64,000 nt of DNA from an uncultured Sphaerochaeta sp. (GTDB lineage Bacteria; Spirochaetota; Spirochaetia; Sphaerochaetales; Sphaerochaetaceae): assembly GCF_963667405.1 (NCBI RefSeq), contig NZ_OY763408.1, forward strand, positions 1,759,757 to 1,823,756, given 5' to 3'. The notes beneath the pieces were generated by a model. It was not told where the DNA came from and ran no database searches. It worked only from the letters and a program-made list of their open reading frames with translations. Shown one piece after another: positions 24,681-33,874 of this stretch (position 1 is the first letter of the stretch; each line of letters begins with the position of its first letter). The position numbers and the translations under genes are program-made.

Positions 24681-25702
24681 TCCTTGCTGGATCGCGCCCA
24701 GAGGTTGATCCCCCCCTCCTTGGCGTAGGAATCTATCGCCGCAAGTTCCTCTTGGGAGAAGGAAAGGTTCTGCAAGGAGCCCACATTCTCCACAATCTGC
24801 TCCGGCGAACTTGCGCCGATGAGCACACTGGTAATCTCCTTCCTGCGCAAACACCAAGCCAATGCCATTTGCGGCAAGCTTTGTCCACGGGAGAGGGCAA
24901 TCTCATTGAGCGAGTGGATGTTCTTGAGGTTTTGTTCCGTCAGCAGCTCTTGGGAGAGGGAACTTCCCGACTTTGCAGCACGGCTTCCTTCCGGTATTTC
25001 TTTCAGATAGCGGTCGCTGAGCATCCCCTGGGCTAGCGGAGAAAAGCAAATCGTGCCCACGCCCAAGGTATTGAGGGTATCAAGCAGGGACTCTTCCACC
25101 CAACGGTTGAGCATCGAGTAGGATGGCTGGTGAATCAGCAGCGGCACATCCATGGATGCAAGGATCTCATAGGCTGCTTTCGTTTTGGCTGCCGAATATG
25201 AGGAGATGCCTACATAGAGGCACTTGCCCGCCTTGTACGCACTTGCAAGCGCCCCCATGGTCTCCTCAAGCGGTGTGTCGGGATCAAACCGGTGTGAATA
25301 GAAGATGTCGACATAGTCCAAGCCCAATCGCTTGAGACTCTGGTCGAGACTGGCGAGCACATATTTGCGGCTTCCCCACTCCCCATAGATCCCGGGCCAC
25401 ATGCGATATCCAGCCTTGGTGGAGATGATGAGCTCATCGCGGTAGGCGGCAAAGTCCTGGGCAAGCAGCTTTCCGAAATTCAATTCGGCAGAACCCGGAG
25501 GTGGCCCATAGTTGTTCGCCAAGTCAAAATGGGTGATACCCAAATCGAAAGCAGTATGCAACATCTTCCGGGAGTTGGCCAACGAAGTGGTGTCTCCATA
25601 GTTGTGCCAGAGCCCAAGGGAAATGGCAGGAAGCTTCAGGCCGCTCTTTCCACATCGGTTGTAGAGCATCGAATCATAGCGTTCCGGATTTGGCTTGTAC
25701 AT
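24677..25702 (-). CDS. Aldo/keto reductase (YghZ/glyceraldehyde 3-phosphate reductase type)
   Basis: A 341-residue NADPH-dependent oxidoreductase with a TIM-barrel fold. HFDLANNYGPPPGSAELNFGKLL carries the Asp and catalytic Tyr, STKAGYRMWPGIYG the Lys, and SHRFDPDTPLEETMGAL the His region; VLIGASSPEQIVENV is the cofactor-binding end. The proline-rich GPPPGSAE and KAGYRMWPGPYG-like segments point to the YghZ/Gpr branch, which acts on small aldehydes such as methylglyoxal or L-glyceraldehyde 3-phosphate. AGGAGG precedes the ATG at 25702. The true substrate is unproven. Confidence 0.92.
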   Translation of the reverse strand: MYKPNPERYDSMLYNRCGKSGLKLPAISLGLWHNYGDTTSLANSRKMLHTAFDLGITHFDLANNYGPPPGSAELNFGKLLAQDFAAYRDELIISTKAGYRMWPGIYGEWGSRKYVLASLDQSLKRLGLDYVDIFYSHRFDPDTPLEETMGALASAYKAGKCLYVGISSYSAAKTKAAYEILASMDVPLLIHQPSYSMLNRWVEESLLDTLNTLGVGTICFSPLAQGMLSDRYLKEIPEGSRAAKSGSSLSQELLTEQNLKNIHSLNEIALSRGQSLPQMALAWCLRRKEITSVLIGASSPEQIVENVGSLQNLSFSQEELAAIDSYAKEGGINLWARSSKD

Positions 25703-25764
25703 GGTGGCCTCCTTGTATCGTGTGCTCCATAGTATACACGCAATTGCCGCTTCCTGCATTTGTT

Positions 25765-25793
25765 TTGACTTGCCAGGTTCTCTCTTGTACACT
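25765..25793 (+). promoter_or_regulatory. Probable promoter of the TspO-like and polyferredoxin genes
   Basis: TTGACT (25765-25770), a 17-bp gap and TACACT (25788-25793) lie 27 bp before the ATG at 25821. Assigned from hexamers and spacing. The facing aldo/keto reductase gene has a TATACT box on the other strand at 25731-25736. Confidence 0.6.
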
Positions 25794-25820
25794 AGTACCA
25801 ACAAAAGGAGTGCAGGAATC

Positions 25821-26591
25821 ATGAAAAACAGGCCCTTCTTGGTCCCGATTGTTGCAGCATTGACTTATGTACTCATGGTGACAATCAACGCCCTTGCCAA
25901 CATTCTCCCGATTGCAGGTATGAATACGGGTGCCGTCTCAGATGCGTATCCAAACCTCTTTGCTCCGGCGGGTCTCACCTTCTCCATCTGGGGACTCATC
26001 TATCTCTTGCTTGCCATACATACCATTTTCCAGTTTTCAGCAAAGGACCAACTGCCGCTTCGCAAGAGAATCGGACTCATATTCTCCCTCTCATCGGTTG
26101 CCAACGCGCTGTGGATATTCACGTGGCACTACCAGTACATCGCCCTTTCGGTGGTGCTGATGCTCGTGATCCTCATCTCCCTGATTCTGATCAATCGACT
26201 CACCAGTGCCCAGAAACTAGGCACAGCCTTCTATTGGACAGTACGTCTGCCTTTCTCTGTATACTTTGGTTGGATTACGGTGGCAACCATAGCCAACATC
26301 ACCACCTTCCTGGTTGACCTTGGTTGGTCGGGCACTCCCTTCTCTGAATCCTTCTGGACGTCTCTGGTTTTGGTGGTTGGCTTGATCATCGGCCTTTCCT
26401 GGGGCCTTCCCACCAACGACAAGGCCTATCTTTTCACGTTTATCTGGGCCTTTCTTGGTATTCTGATCAAGCACACCTCTGTTTTTGCATCAGCCTACCT
26501 ATCGGTCCTCATCACCGTTTCCCTTTGTCTGGTAGCCCTCGTCTATGCCATCGTGCTGACATACCGCGTGGGCAAAGTGCATGAAAACTGA
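25821..26591 (+). CDS. TspO/MBR-like integral membrane protein
   Basis: A 256-residue protein with about seven or eight hydrophobic segments. The opening INALANILPIAGMNTGAVSDAYPNLFAPAGLTFSIWGLIYLLL resembles the longer bacterial relatives of TspO (tryptophan-rich sensory proteins), with several Trp residues in later helices (FTWHY, LSWGL, FIWAF). Classical TspO has five helices and about 160 residues, so this is a distant or extended member. TspO proteins bind porphyrins and are linked to redox stress, but no ligand can be claimed. The start at 25821 has AAAGGAG upstream. Its end overlaps the polyferredoxin gene by 11 bp. Confidence 0.6.
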   Translation: MKNRPFLVPIVAALTYVLMVTINALANILPIAGMNTGAVSDAYPNLFAPAGLTFSIWGLIYLLLAIHTIFQFSAKDQLPLRKRIGLIFSLSSVANALWIFTWHYQYIALSVVLMLVILISLILINRLTSAQKLGTAFYWTVRLPFSVYFGWITVATIANITTFLVDLGWSGTPFSESFWTSLVLVVGLIIGLSWGLPTNDKAYLFTFIWAFLGILIKHTSVFASAYLSVLITVSLCLVALVYAIVLTYRVGKVHEN

Positions 26592-27633
26592 TCGCAGGCT
26601 TGTCGCGCTGCGACTCTTGCTGGGGTTCTACATCCTCCTGAGCCTTGTGCTTGCTGCCCTCAACCAAGGAACAAATGAGGAGATTGCACGAAAAGTGGCT
26701 CCTTGGTGGCATTTCTCTGAGAATGAGCTTAAAACAGCCCTGATTCTTGTGTGCGGGTATCTGACACTCAGCATCAAAAAGAGGAAGGGTCGCATCACCA
26801 AGCAGAAAGCAAACCTGGCGTTCTTGTTTGCAACTGCCCTATGCATCCATATCCTGCTTCCGCTGTTCACCGGAAATCCTGAGCTGTATTTCTTTGCCAT
26901 GCCCCTCCCCTGGACAACCCTTCCCCTGCAAGCAGGCTTCGAACAATCCTCATTCTTCCAAAGTCATCAGTACACGCTCGGGTTGGATGGCATAGCCTGG
27001 GCCGTTGCCTTCTTTTGGGTGTACAGCGCCTGTATCGCCATAGGCACAATCTTGCTGGGGAGAAGATTGCACTGTTCGCATCTGTGCCTCTTCAACGGAT
27101 TTGCAGCCGAAGTGTTCGATCTTGCCATTCCCCTTTTCGGAAAGCGCAAAAGGCCATCGGCAAAGATGCTCAAGCACCTGGATTGGTTGCGGTATCTTTT
27201 TTTGGGCATCGCACTGCTTTTCACCATCTTCTGGCTCTATCCAGCCAAGCATCTGCCGTCCCAGTCCATCTCAGTGATGCGAACCCTTGAGCTGATCTGG
27301 TACTTGGGAGCCAACCTCATCCTTGCAATGGGGTTCTGGGTTGCTTCCCAACCACGGCGATACTGCCATCTCTGTCCTTTGGGAACGGTGCTTGCATTGC
27401 TGGCAAAGTTGGGGGGAATGAGGATTTCCACGGCCAAGACAAGCTGCATCGGGTGTGGTGCGTGTGACAGGGCCTGTCCGGCAACGATTTCCATCATGGC
27501 TATGGCTCGTGAGGGAAAACCCGTCATCTCTGACCGTTGCGTGGGATGCGGTCACTGCATTGATGCCTGTCCGCAGAAAACCCTAGGGTATGAGACAGGC
27601 TTTCTCAGATGGATATCCAAGCGGTTTCCTTGA
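26581..27633 (+). CDS. Membrane polyferredoxin, NapH/MauN-like 4Fe-4S protein
   Basis: A 350-residue membrane protein with several transmembrane segments in the first 260 residues, then two [4Fe-4S] ferredoxin motifs, CIGCGACDRACP and CVGCGHCIDACP. CHLCPLG (about residue 263) and LHCSHLCLF (about 162) are the extra Cys-rich loops typical of NapH-type quinol-linked electron-transfer proteins. It probably moves electrons between a membrane pool and a partner. Overlap with the TspO-like gene shows co-expression. The oxidoreductase it serves is not in the window, unless it is the NADH dehydrogenase module at 13 kb. Confidence 0.85.
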   Translation: MKTDRRLVALRLLLGFYILLSLVLAALNQGTNEEIARKVAPWWHFSENELKTALILVCGYLTLSIKKRKGRITKQKANLAFLFATALCIHILLPLFTGNPELYFFAMPLPWTTLPLQAGFEQSSFFQSHQYTLGLDGIAWAVAFFWVYSACIAIGTILLGRRLHCSHLCLFNGFAAEVFDLAIPLFGKRKRPSAKMLKHLDWLRYLFLGIALLFTIFWLYPAKHLPSQSISVMRTLELIWYLGANLILAMGFWVASQPRRYCHLCPLGTVLALLAKLGGMRISTAKTSCIGCGACDRACPATISIMAMAREGKPVISDRCVGCGHCIDACPQKTLGYETGFLRWISKRFP

Positions 27634-27688
27634 CGATACAAATGCTCAATGGTAGCATGCAGATACCCCAAGAGGAGGCTGGTGTTCC

Positions 27689-29932
27689 ATGGTACAAGCA
27701 CAGGCAAAAGTACAATCCAATTCATGGAAGACATTGGTGTTGCCCTCTCTGCTCATCCTGCTCATCTTCCTTGGGGTAGGCTATTACGTAATCGCTTCCA
27801 TACTCAGTTTTTATTACCGCGAACGTGCTGAGGAAGCTTCAGTTCTTGCAAAAAGCTATACGAGCGTTATTTCAACGGTCATCGATGCTGAGCAGCAAAT
27901 CGAGGACCAGCTCAACAGCACCTTGCGGGTAGCCGGGGTCACCGTTGCAAACTATGAACTCCCCTTCTCCCAGGCAGTTCTCTCATCCATGGCACGCAAC
28001 CTCGAAGTTGATGTCCTGTACGTATACGACGATTCCCTGACCGTAACACATTCCAGCAATGGGGAGTACCTGGGTTGGCAAGTGCCACAAGAGCATCCTA
28101 TCCGTACCTTCTCCATGAGCAACCAGATTTCGCTGGTGGAGGAAATCCGTGAGGATACGGTCTCCGGGATTCCCCATAAGTATGGGTATCATCGCTTCGA
28201 AGATGGCAGAATCGTCCAAGTCGGGATTTTTGCCAGCAACATCTCCAAGCTCTACTCCCAATTCGAACCACAGTTCATAGTCGACAAGCTCAGCCGTGAT
28301 GCCACAGACAACCTGCTTGCCCTCCTCGATGCAAAGGGGTCCGTCCTGGCAGCTTCCGATCCTGCGATTGTGGGAACCCTCATCAATCCTGAAACCGTAG
28401 GACTACCCATCTCCGATACCCAATACAAGCGGATTGCGTGGAAAGACAAGGAGTATCTCGCATTTCATCTCCCAATCATCATCAAGGATGAGCGGGTCGG
28501 TTCGCTGGTACTCTATTATGATCTGACTCAGGTCAACCTCCTGATGCTTCGTGTTTCGCTCATCGTTTCGATCAGCCTGCTCCTCTTTTTCAGCATCTTC
28601 CTGTTCTCCTTCCTCAACATTCGGGCGAAGAACCGACGGATACTGAATATCGCCTACCACGATGAGCTGACAGGATTACCCAACCTCAGATTTTTCCACC
28701 AGTACATACTTACTTTGAAGAGCAGGGAAATTGCCTGCATCGTCCTCAATCCAACCAACTTCCGGTTGTTGAACATGTTGTATGGCTATGAGCACGGCGA
28801 CAAGGTCCTGATCGGTATCGGAGAGATGCTGGACCAGTTGTGCAAAAGGCAACAGGCATGCCAAGCCTTCCGGTTGTCTGATGATCGATTTCTGGTGGTG
28901 TATGCGGAGATTCCCCATGAGCAAGCGCTCCAGGTCTTCTGTGATGAGCTGATTTCCATCAAGGAAAGGTCCGGATTGTTTGGATCCATCGAGATTTGTC
29001 TGGGGGTTTCCCAAAGCGACTCGGAAACACACGACTCCACCCGCTTGCTCAAGGAAGCCCTGATAGCGCTGAATGCTACATCCAGCAGCAATCATCTCCA
29101 GTTCTACAACAAAACCCTGGAAGAAAAACTCATCCAAGGGGATACGATCGAAAGTGATTTGAAACAGGCCGTCTCCTCGGCAGAGGGTGGCCTGAGTCTG
29201 GTTTACCAAGCAATCATCGAAAGCAAAACAGGAACCATCAGCAGTTTCGAAGCGCTTGCAAGACTGAAGAGCGAAAAGCTGGGGATGATCAGTCCGCTCA
29301 CCTTCATTCAGATTGCCGAACAACGCCAGTTGATCATCCCACTGGGGCGAAAGATTCTCAGCTTGGCCTGCGACTTCATTGCCTTGTTGCAAGCAAACGG
29401 TTTTACCTCCATCTCGGTGGCGGTGAACATTTCCGTGATGCAGTTGATGCATGAATCATTCGTTCCGGACCTGGCCTCCTTGCTGAAGGATAAAGGGGTG
29501 CGTGCAGCAAATCTGGAACTCGAGCTAACCGAATCAGTGTTTGCCCAGGATTTGGAACTGCTGTCCAAGCAGCTTCGACAAATCCGGTCAATGGGAATCA
29601 GGATATCCATCGATGACTTCGGTACCGGCTATTCGTCTCTCAGCCGCTTGGGGAACCTTCCGGTAGATACGCTCAAACTGGACAAACAGTTCGTCGATAC
29701 GCTGAATGCCCTCCATGAGCAGGACAATGGACTTGCAAGCGATATCATCTCCATGGCACACCATGTGGGAAAACTGGTAGTCGCGGAAGGGGTCGAACAG
29801 GAGGATCAGAAAGAAATACTGATCGGCATGGAGTGTGATTTGCTGCAGGGATACCTTTTCAGCAAGCCGATTCCCCCCGCAAACGCCCTCGACCTGCTGC
29901 GTCTCAAAGGGGAGAGCCATGCCCAAGCCTAG
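27689..29932 (+). CDS. Membrane c-di-GMP phosphodiesterase, degenerate GGDEF plus EAL
   Basis: A 747-residue inner-membrane protein: helix near 15-40, periplasmic sensor region (Cache-like) to about 285, second helix near 287-310, GGDEF-type domain (about 320-480) and EAL domain (about 495-740). The GGDEF site reads SDDRF, so cyclase activity should be lost. The EAL domain keeps FEALARL (about 517), ELTES, IDDFGTGYSSL, LKLDKQF and EGVEQEDQ, so it should hydrolyse c-di-GMP. AGAGGAGG precedes the ATG. The next gene overlaps by 14 bp. Confidence 0.92.
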   Translation: MVQAQAKVQSNSWKTLVLPSLLILLIFLGVGYYVIASILSFYYRERAEEASVLAKSYTSVISTVIDAEQQIEDQLNSTLRVAGVTVANYELPFSQAVLSSMARNLEVDVLYVYDDSLTVTHSSNGEYLGWQVPQEHPIRTFSMSNQISLVEEIREDTVSGIPHKYGYHRFEDGRIVQVGIFASNISKLYSQFEPQFIVDKLSRDATDNLLALLDAKGSVLAASDPAIVGTLINPETVGLPISDTQYKRIAWKDKEYLAFHLPIIIKDERVGSLVLYYDLTQVNLLMLRVSLIVSISLLLFFSIFLFSFLNIRAKNRRILNIAYHDELTGLPNLRFFHQYILTLKSREIACIVLNPTNFRLLNMLYGYEHGDKVLIGIGEMLDQLCKRQQACQAFRLSDDRFLVVYAEIPHEQALQVFCDELISIKERSGLFGSIEICLGVSQSDSETHDSTRLLKEALIALNATSSSNHLQFYNKTLEEKLIQGDTIESDLKQAVSSAEGGLSLVYQAIIESKTGTISSFEALARLKSEKLGMISPLTFIQIAEQRQLIIPLGRKILSLACDFIALLQANGFTSISVAVNISVMQLMHESFVPDLASLLKDKGVRAANLELELTESVFAQDLELLSKQLRQIRSMGIRISIDDFGTGYSSLSRLGNLPVDTLKLDKQFVDTLNALHEQDNGLASDIISMAHHVGKLVVAEGVEQEDQKEILIGMECDLLQGYLFSKPIPPANALDLLRLKGESHAQA

Positions 29933-32723
29933 GGTACTGCTGACACTTTGCCTGCTATTCCTGCTCGCTCAGCTGTCTGCGGCAAACCTTCCCTCCTTTG
30001 AAGAGGCCACCCAAGCATCAATCCACCCCATCCTGGTACTGGATGCAGAAACAGGGACCATCATTCATGCCAATGCAGCCACAGCAAAGCTTTTCTCTGT
30101 CCCCCAAGAACGCCTCAACGGGAGATTGTTCTCCTCCCTGCTCTCCCTGGGAAATCAGAGTCTTGCCTCATTGCAGGCAAAGACGGTGATCCATGCCCAG
30201 CCTGACGGTTCCCTGCTACACCTGCTCATAGGACTCCAACCGTTCCAAAACGAGGATGGCTCCTACTATATGGCACTGCTGCTGGACCAAACCCAACAGG
30301 CCAATCTGGTCATTCGCAATCGCATCCTTACCATCGCACTCAGCACCTTGATTGCCATCACCCTGCTCTTCCTACTGTTTTTCCTGTTCCTGCAACTCAA
30401 GCTCACCAAACAGGTGCAACAACAGCAGCAACAACAAGAGTATACCGTACAGTTGCTGCAACGCTTTCTCGATGCGGATGACAGAATCAGCTACGTAAAG
30501 GACGATGATGGGCGTTTCATATTCGTAAATGCCGCACTTGCAGCATTTCTTGGGAAAAATTATGAACAATTGCTCGGAAAACGATTGGATGAGGTAGCTC
30601 ATCCTGACTTTGCAGCAATGACCACCCTAAGCGACCAAAAGGTCATGGAGACCATGCGTTTGCTCACCTTTGAATCTGCATGGAACCAACAGGTCTACCA
30701 GGTCACCAAGTTCCCCTTGATTCTTCCCGATGGGAAACCGGGCATGGGAACGTTTGCACAGGACATCACTGAGGCAAAAAGACAGGATGAAACGCTCAAC
30801 CTCAGCCTGAAACGCTCAGCCATGCTGGTGGACCTGCTTTCTTCCTCGATAGCGCACCCCCAGGTACAAATGCACAAAGCACTGGACAAGGCATGCGAGC
30901 TTACGCAAAGCAATCTGGGTATCCTGCTGCTCATCGACAAGAGCTCTTCAGGTTTGATGCTGGCAGCAACCAGTGGGAATCTTGTCCCCTCATGCCGGCT
31001 TGAGGAGCATCCGCAGGTCCTTGATGCTTCGCTCTCTGTATCCTTCCGACAATTGACTGATGATGGCAAACCGTTGATACAAAACCAGAAACCCATCACC
31101 ACTGCGATGCAAACCTATATCCATGGACTTGAAGGTACACTGAACACGCTGATCACCGTCCCGTTCTTCGTGGATGAGCAACTTGCCGGTATCGTGTTGC
31201 TCGCCAACAACCCCTACGGCTACGATGAAGGGGATGGCTATCAGGTGCAACTTCTGTTTGCAGGCATCCATACATCCATCCAGAAAGCGCAGAAAGAAGT
31301 GGAACTTGAGGCAAGCAAGCAAAGCCTGCGCCTGATCCTGGATTCGACTGCAGAAGGCATCTATGGCATGGATACAAAGGGCAACTGTACCTTCTGCAAT
31401 GCAAGCTGTCTTTCGATTCTCGGCTACGACAGCGAGGCCGAGTTGCTCGGCAGGAATATGCACCGATTGATCCATCATTCAACCAGAAACGGAAAACCCA
31501 TCGAGGAGGAGGACTGCCCCATCAGTCGCGCCCTTGTGGATGGTATCGGTGTCGTCATGGATGATGAGGTTTTCTTCCGCAAGGATGGAAGCTCTTTTGA
31601 TGTGCTCTGCCATGCGTATCCCCAAATGAGAGAGGGCAACGTGATCGGCTCAGTCGTCACTTTTACCGATAATACTGAACGAAAGGCGAATCTTGCCAAG
31701 ATCGAATACCTGAGCTTGCATGACCAGCTCACCGGGCTTTACAACCGCGCCTTCTTTGATGATGCACTGGTAAAGGTCAACCGCAAAGAGCTGTTGCCTA
31801 TTTCCATCATTGTGGGAGACGTAAATGGCCTGAAGCTTTCCAATGATATCTTTGGGCATAGTGCAGGGGATGGATTACTCACCGATATTGCCGATGTGCT
31901 CAGCAACTCCTGCAGAAAAAGTGATATCGTGAGCCGTATCGGTGGCGATGAGTTTGTCGTCCTCCTCCCAAACACCAGCGAGGTGATCGCTGTGCAGATT
32001 GTCGAACGCATACGAAAGGACCTCGATGGGAAAGAGATACTCGCAGGAAGCCGGGCTCTAGCCCTTGGAATAGGCACCAAGACCACCATGAAAGATCGGA
32101 TCCATGATGTGTTTGAGCAAGCAGAAGACCGTATGTACCGTGAGAAAACCCTTACCAAAACAGAAACCCAGCGCCAACAGCTGGAAGTATTGCTCAGAAT
32201 GCTCTTTGGAAAAGCCCCTTCGGAAGAACATCATGCTCAACAGGTACAAAACCATGCAGTGTTCATAGGAAAGCTCCTGAATCTCAGCAATGAGGATCTC
32301 AATCTGCTTTCCAAGGCAGGCTATTACCATGACATAGGGAAAGTGGTACTGGACCGTGCTCTCATTGAAACCAAGCAACGCTCCCCGAGCATGCAACGAG
32401 CCTATCAGGACCATGTGAGTGCAGCCTTCCGTATTCTCAACACCTTTGAGGAGACGATGGACATCGCGCCACTCGTACTCAATCATCATGAACGGTGGGA
32501 TGGGAAAGGCTACCTCAGGGGGTTGAAAGCTGAGGATATCCCACTGATCAGCCGAATACTGCGCCTTGCTGAACTATGGGAACGGGAAGGACTTGAAAAC
32601 GCAACATTTGAAACAAGAAACGAGATCCTCCGGAATCTGGCAGGCACTGAGGCTGACCCCAATCTCGTCGACCAGATCCTGAGGCAACTCGCATCACATG
32701 ACGAGGCGGGCAAACCCAGCTGA
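29919..32723 (+). CDS. PAS-GAF-GGDEF-HD-GYP signalling protein
   Basis: A 934-residue protein: signal peptide, PAS domain, membrane helix (about 135-160), Gln-rich linker, second PAS, GAF (about 290-460), third PAS (about 470-595), GGDEF (about 600-735) and HD-GYP (about 760-925). The GGDEF site is intact (RIGGDEF, about 674), so c-di-GMP synthesis is likely. The HD part has HDIGK (about 803) and HHERWDGKGY, but GYP reads GYL, so hydrolysis is possible but less sure. The start at 29919 follows AAAGGGGAGA and lies inside the end of the preceding phosphodiesterase. The N-terminal PAS would face outward. Confidence 0.92.
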   Translation: MPKPRVLLTLCLLFLLAQLSAANLPSFEEATQASIHPILVLDAETGTIIHANAATAKLFSVPQERLNGRLFSSLLSLGNQSLASLQAKTVIHAQPDGSLLHLLIGLQPFQNEDGSYYMALLLDQTQQANLVIRNRILTIALSTLIAITLLFLLFFLFLQLKLTKQVQQQQQQQEYTVQLLQRFLDADDRISYVKDDDGRFIFVNAALAAFLGKNYEQLLGKRLDEVAHPDFAAMTTLSDQKVMETMRLLTFESAWNQQVYQVTKFPLILPDGKPGMGTFAQDITEAKRQDETLNLSLKRSAMLVDLLSSSIAHPQVQMHKALDKACELTQSNLGILLLIDKSSSGLMLAATSGNLVPSCRLEEHPQVLDASLSVSFRQLTDDGKPLIQNQKPITTAMQTYIHGLEGTLNTLITVPFFVDEQLAGIVLLANNPYGYDEGDGYQVQLLFAGIHTSIQKAQKEVELEASKQSLRLILDSTAEGIYGMDTKGNCTFCNASCLSILGYDSEAELLGRNMHRLIHHSTRNGKPIEEEDCPISRALVDGIGVVMDDEVFFRKDGSSFDVLCHAYPQMREGNVIGSVVTFTDNTERKANLAKIEYLSLHDQLTGLYNRAFFDDALVKVNRKELLPISIIVGDVNGLKLSNDIFGHSAGDGLLTDIADVLSNSCRKSDIVSRIGGDEFVVLLPNTSEVIAVQIVERIRKDLDGKEILAGSRALALGIGTKTTMKDRIHDVFEQAEDRMYREKTLTKTETQRQQLEVLLRMLFGKAPSEEHHAQQVQNHAVFIGKLLNLSNEDLNLLSKAGYYHDIGKVVLDRALIETKQRSPSMQRAYQDHVSAAFRILNTFEETMDIAPLVLNHHERWDGKGYLRGLKAEDIPLISRILRLAELWEREGLENATFETRNEILRNLAGTEADPNLVDQILRQLASHDEAGKPS

Positions 32724-33332
32724 ACGCGTGGTGGTGTAATACCAGGTCGTCAGATCAATGAGCCAACGCTTTCCCGCATCATACACTTCCACCACGAGGG
32801 ATCCCCCTTCTTCCTCTTGCTCCAGCCCCACGATTGTCACCCAGTGCCAGGGATCAAGGTTCTCCACCTCCCCATTGCTGAGATTCAGAAATGCAACCGG
32901 CTGATTGTCTGCAAGGCTGGAAAGCAGAAACTCCTTCACCTCATCAAACCCAACACGTTGCTTCCTGTCCTTGGCCAAGGCGAGGGATGCAACACGCAAA
33001 GGGAGTTTGCGATCGGTAAGATAGCGCTCCAGACCACGGGAAAACTGGCTTACCAGATGCACGCCCATGATGCCGGGAGTGATATACGTCCACATCGTCT
33101 CCATCAGTGCAATCATCCCATGCTTTTCAGTGATCGGATTCAGGCCCAATGAGGGATGCGCATTGGCGTTGTAGGCCACCAGATTGCTGGCTGTGGTGGG
33201 CCCGCACCCGGCTTTGCGTTGCCAGAGCTGAGGATACCACTCTTGGTCCGCCCCCAAAAACCGGCTTGAAGATCCTGCATGAAGATGAAGGTGCTCAAGA
33301 TGGGCAAGTCGTAAGGAACTATGCACGGACAT
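32694..33332 (-). CDS. C39-like cysteine peptidase
   Basis: A 212-residue protein with a papain-like triad of the C39 type: Cys43 in KAGCGPTTASN, His163 in DPWHWVTIVGL, and Asp near 184 in EVYDAGKRWLIDL. No signal peptide is evident. It starts 4 bp after the rhodanese lipoprotein and probably shares its transcript. Its 3' end overlaps the convergent signalling gene by 30 bp. The substrate is unknown; peptide maturation or cell-wall peptide cleavage would both suit the fold. Confidence 0.75.
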   Translation of the reverse strand: MSVHSSLRLAHLEHLHLHAGSSSRFLGADQEWYPQLWQRKAGCGPTTASNLVAYNANAHPSLGLNPITEKHGMIALMETMWTYITPGIMGVHLVSQFSRGLERYLTDRKLPLRVASLALAKDRKQRVGFDEVKEFLLSSLADNQPVAFLNLSNGEVENLDPWHWVTIVGLEQEEEGGSLVVEVYDAGKRWLIDLTTWYYTTTRSAGFARLVM

Positions 33333-33336
33333 CCCC

Positions 33337-33756
33337 TTACTTCACCACTTCATAGGGCCAATCGATGATCCCTCCGAAGTCCAAAACATTGGTATACCCA
33401 AGAGCAATCAGCTTGCGTGCTGCCTGGCTGCTGCGGGATCCACTCCTGCAATAGAGCAGAATGGTTGCATCAAGGTCAGGAAGGGTTTCCACGTTGCTCG
33501 TCCCAATGGTCTCATTGGGTATGTTGATCGATCCGTCGATATGGCCGGCCTCATACTCCTGAAGAGTCCTTACATCAACAACCGTGATGCCAGGTTGCTC
33601 ATCCATCATCGTTTTGGCCGCTTGGGGCGAAATCTTTGTATAAACTGCAGTACTCCTGCTTTCAGTCTGTTCTGCTGCTCCAGCATCCTGATTCTTGCAG
33701 GAAACCACGACAACGAGAGAAAGAATGACAAGTGCTGCAATGAATATCTTACTCAT
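33337..33756 (-). CDS. Rhodanese-domain lipoprotein
   Basis: A 139-residue lipoprotein (lipobox VVVVSC) with one rhodanese domain: ITVVDVRTLQEYEAGHIDGSINIP, active-site Cys103 in LLYCRSGSRSSQAA, and GYTNVLDFGGIIDW. Such proteins carry a persulfide sulfur, here on the periplasmic side. The ATG at 33756 (MSKIF) gives a proper signal peptide and has CAGGAG upstream; a longer reading to 34026 would run through the terminator into the LPP20-like gene and is rejected. Confidence 0.88.
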   Translation of the reverse strand: MSKIFIAALVILSLVVVVSCKNQDAGAAEQTESRSTAVYTKISPQAAKTMMDEQPGITVVDVRTLQEYEAGHIDGSINIPNETIGTSNVETLPDLDATILLYCRSGSRSSQAARKLIALGYTNVLDFGGIIDWPYEVVK

Positions 33757-33783
33757 TTGGTAGGTTCTCCTGCTGCAAAGATG

Positions 33784-33812
33784 ACAATAAAAAAGAGTTG
33801 CGTCAACAGCAA
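33784..33812 (-). promoter_or_regulatory. Possible promoter of the rhodanese-protease pair
   Basis: On the minus strand TTGCTG (33807-33812), a 17-bp gap and TATTGT (33784-33789) lie between the LPP20 operon terminator and the rhodanese gene. It would give these two genes their own transcript. Confidence 0.4.
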
Positions 33813-33819
33813 GACAAAC

Positions 33820-33848
33820 AAAAAGCCAAGAGCGGTCAAACCCTTGGC
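33820..33848 (-). terminator. Intrinsic terminator of the LPP20/LpoB lipoprotein operon
   Basis: On the minus strand GCCAAG (33843-33848) and CTTGGC (33825-33830) pair, followed by TTTTTG. It lies 26 bp after the last LPP20-like gene. Confidence 0.75.
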
Positions 33849-33874
33849 CTTGTAAGACGGGGATGAGAAGGCAG

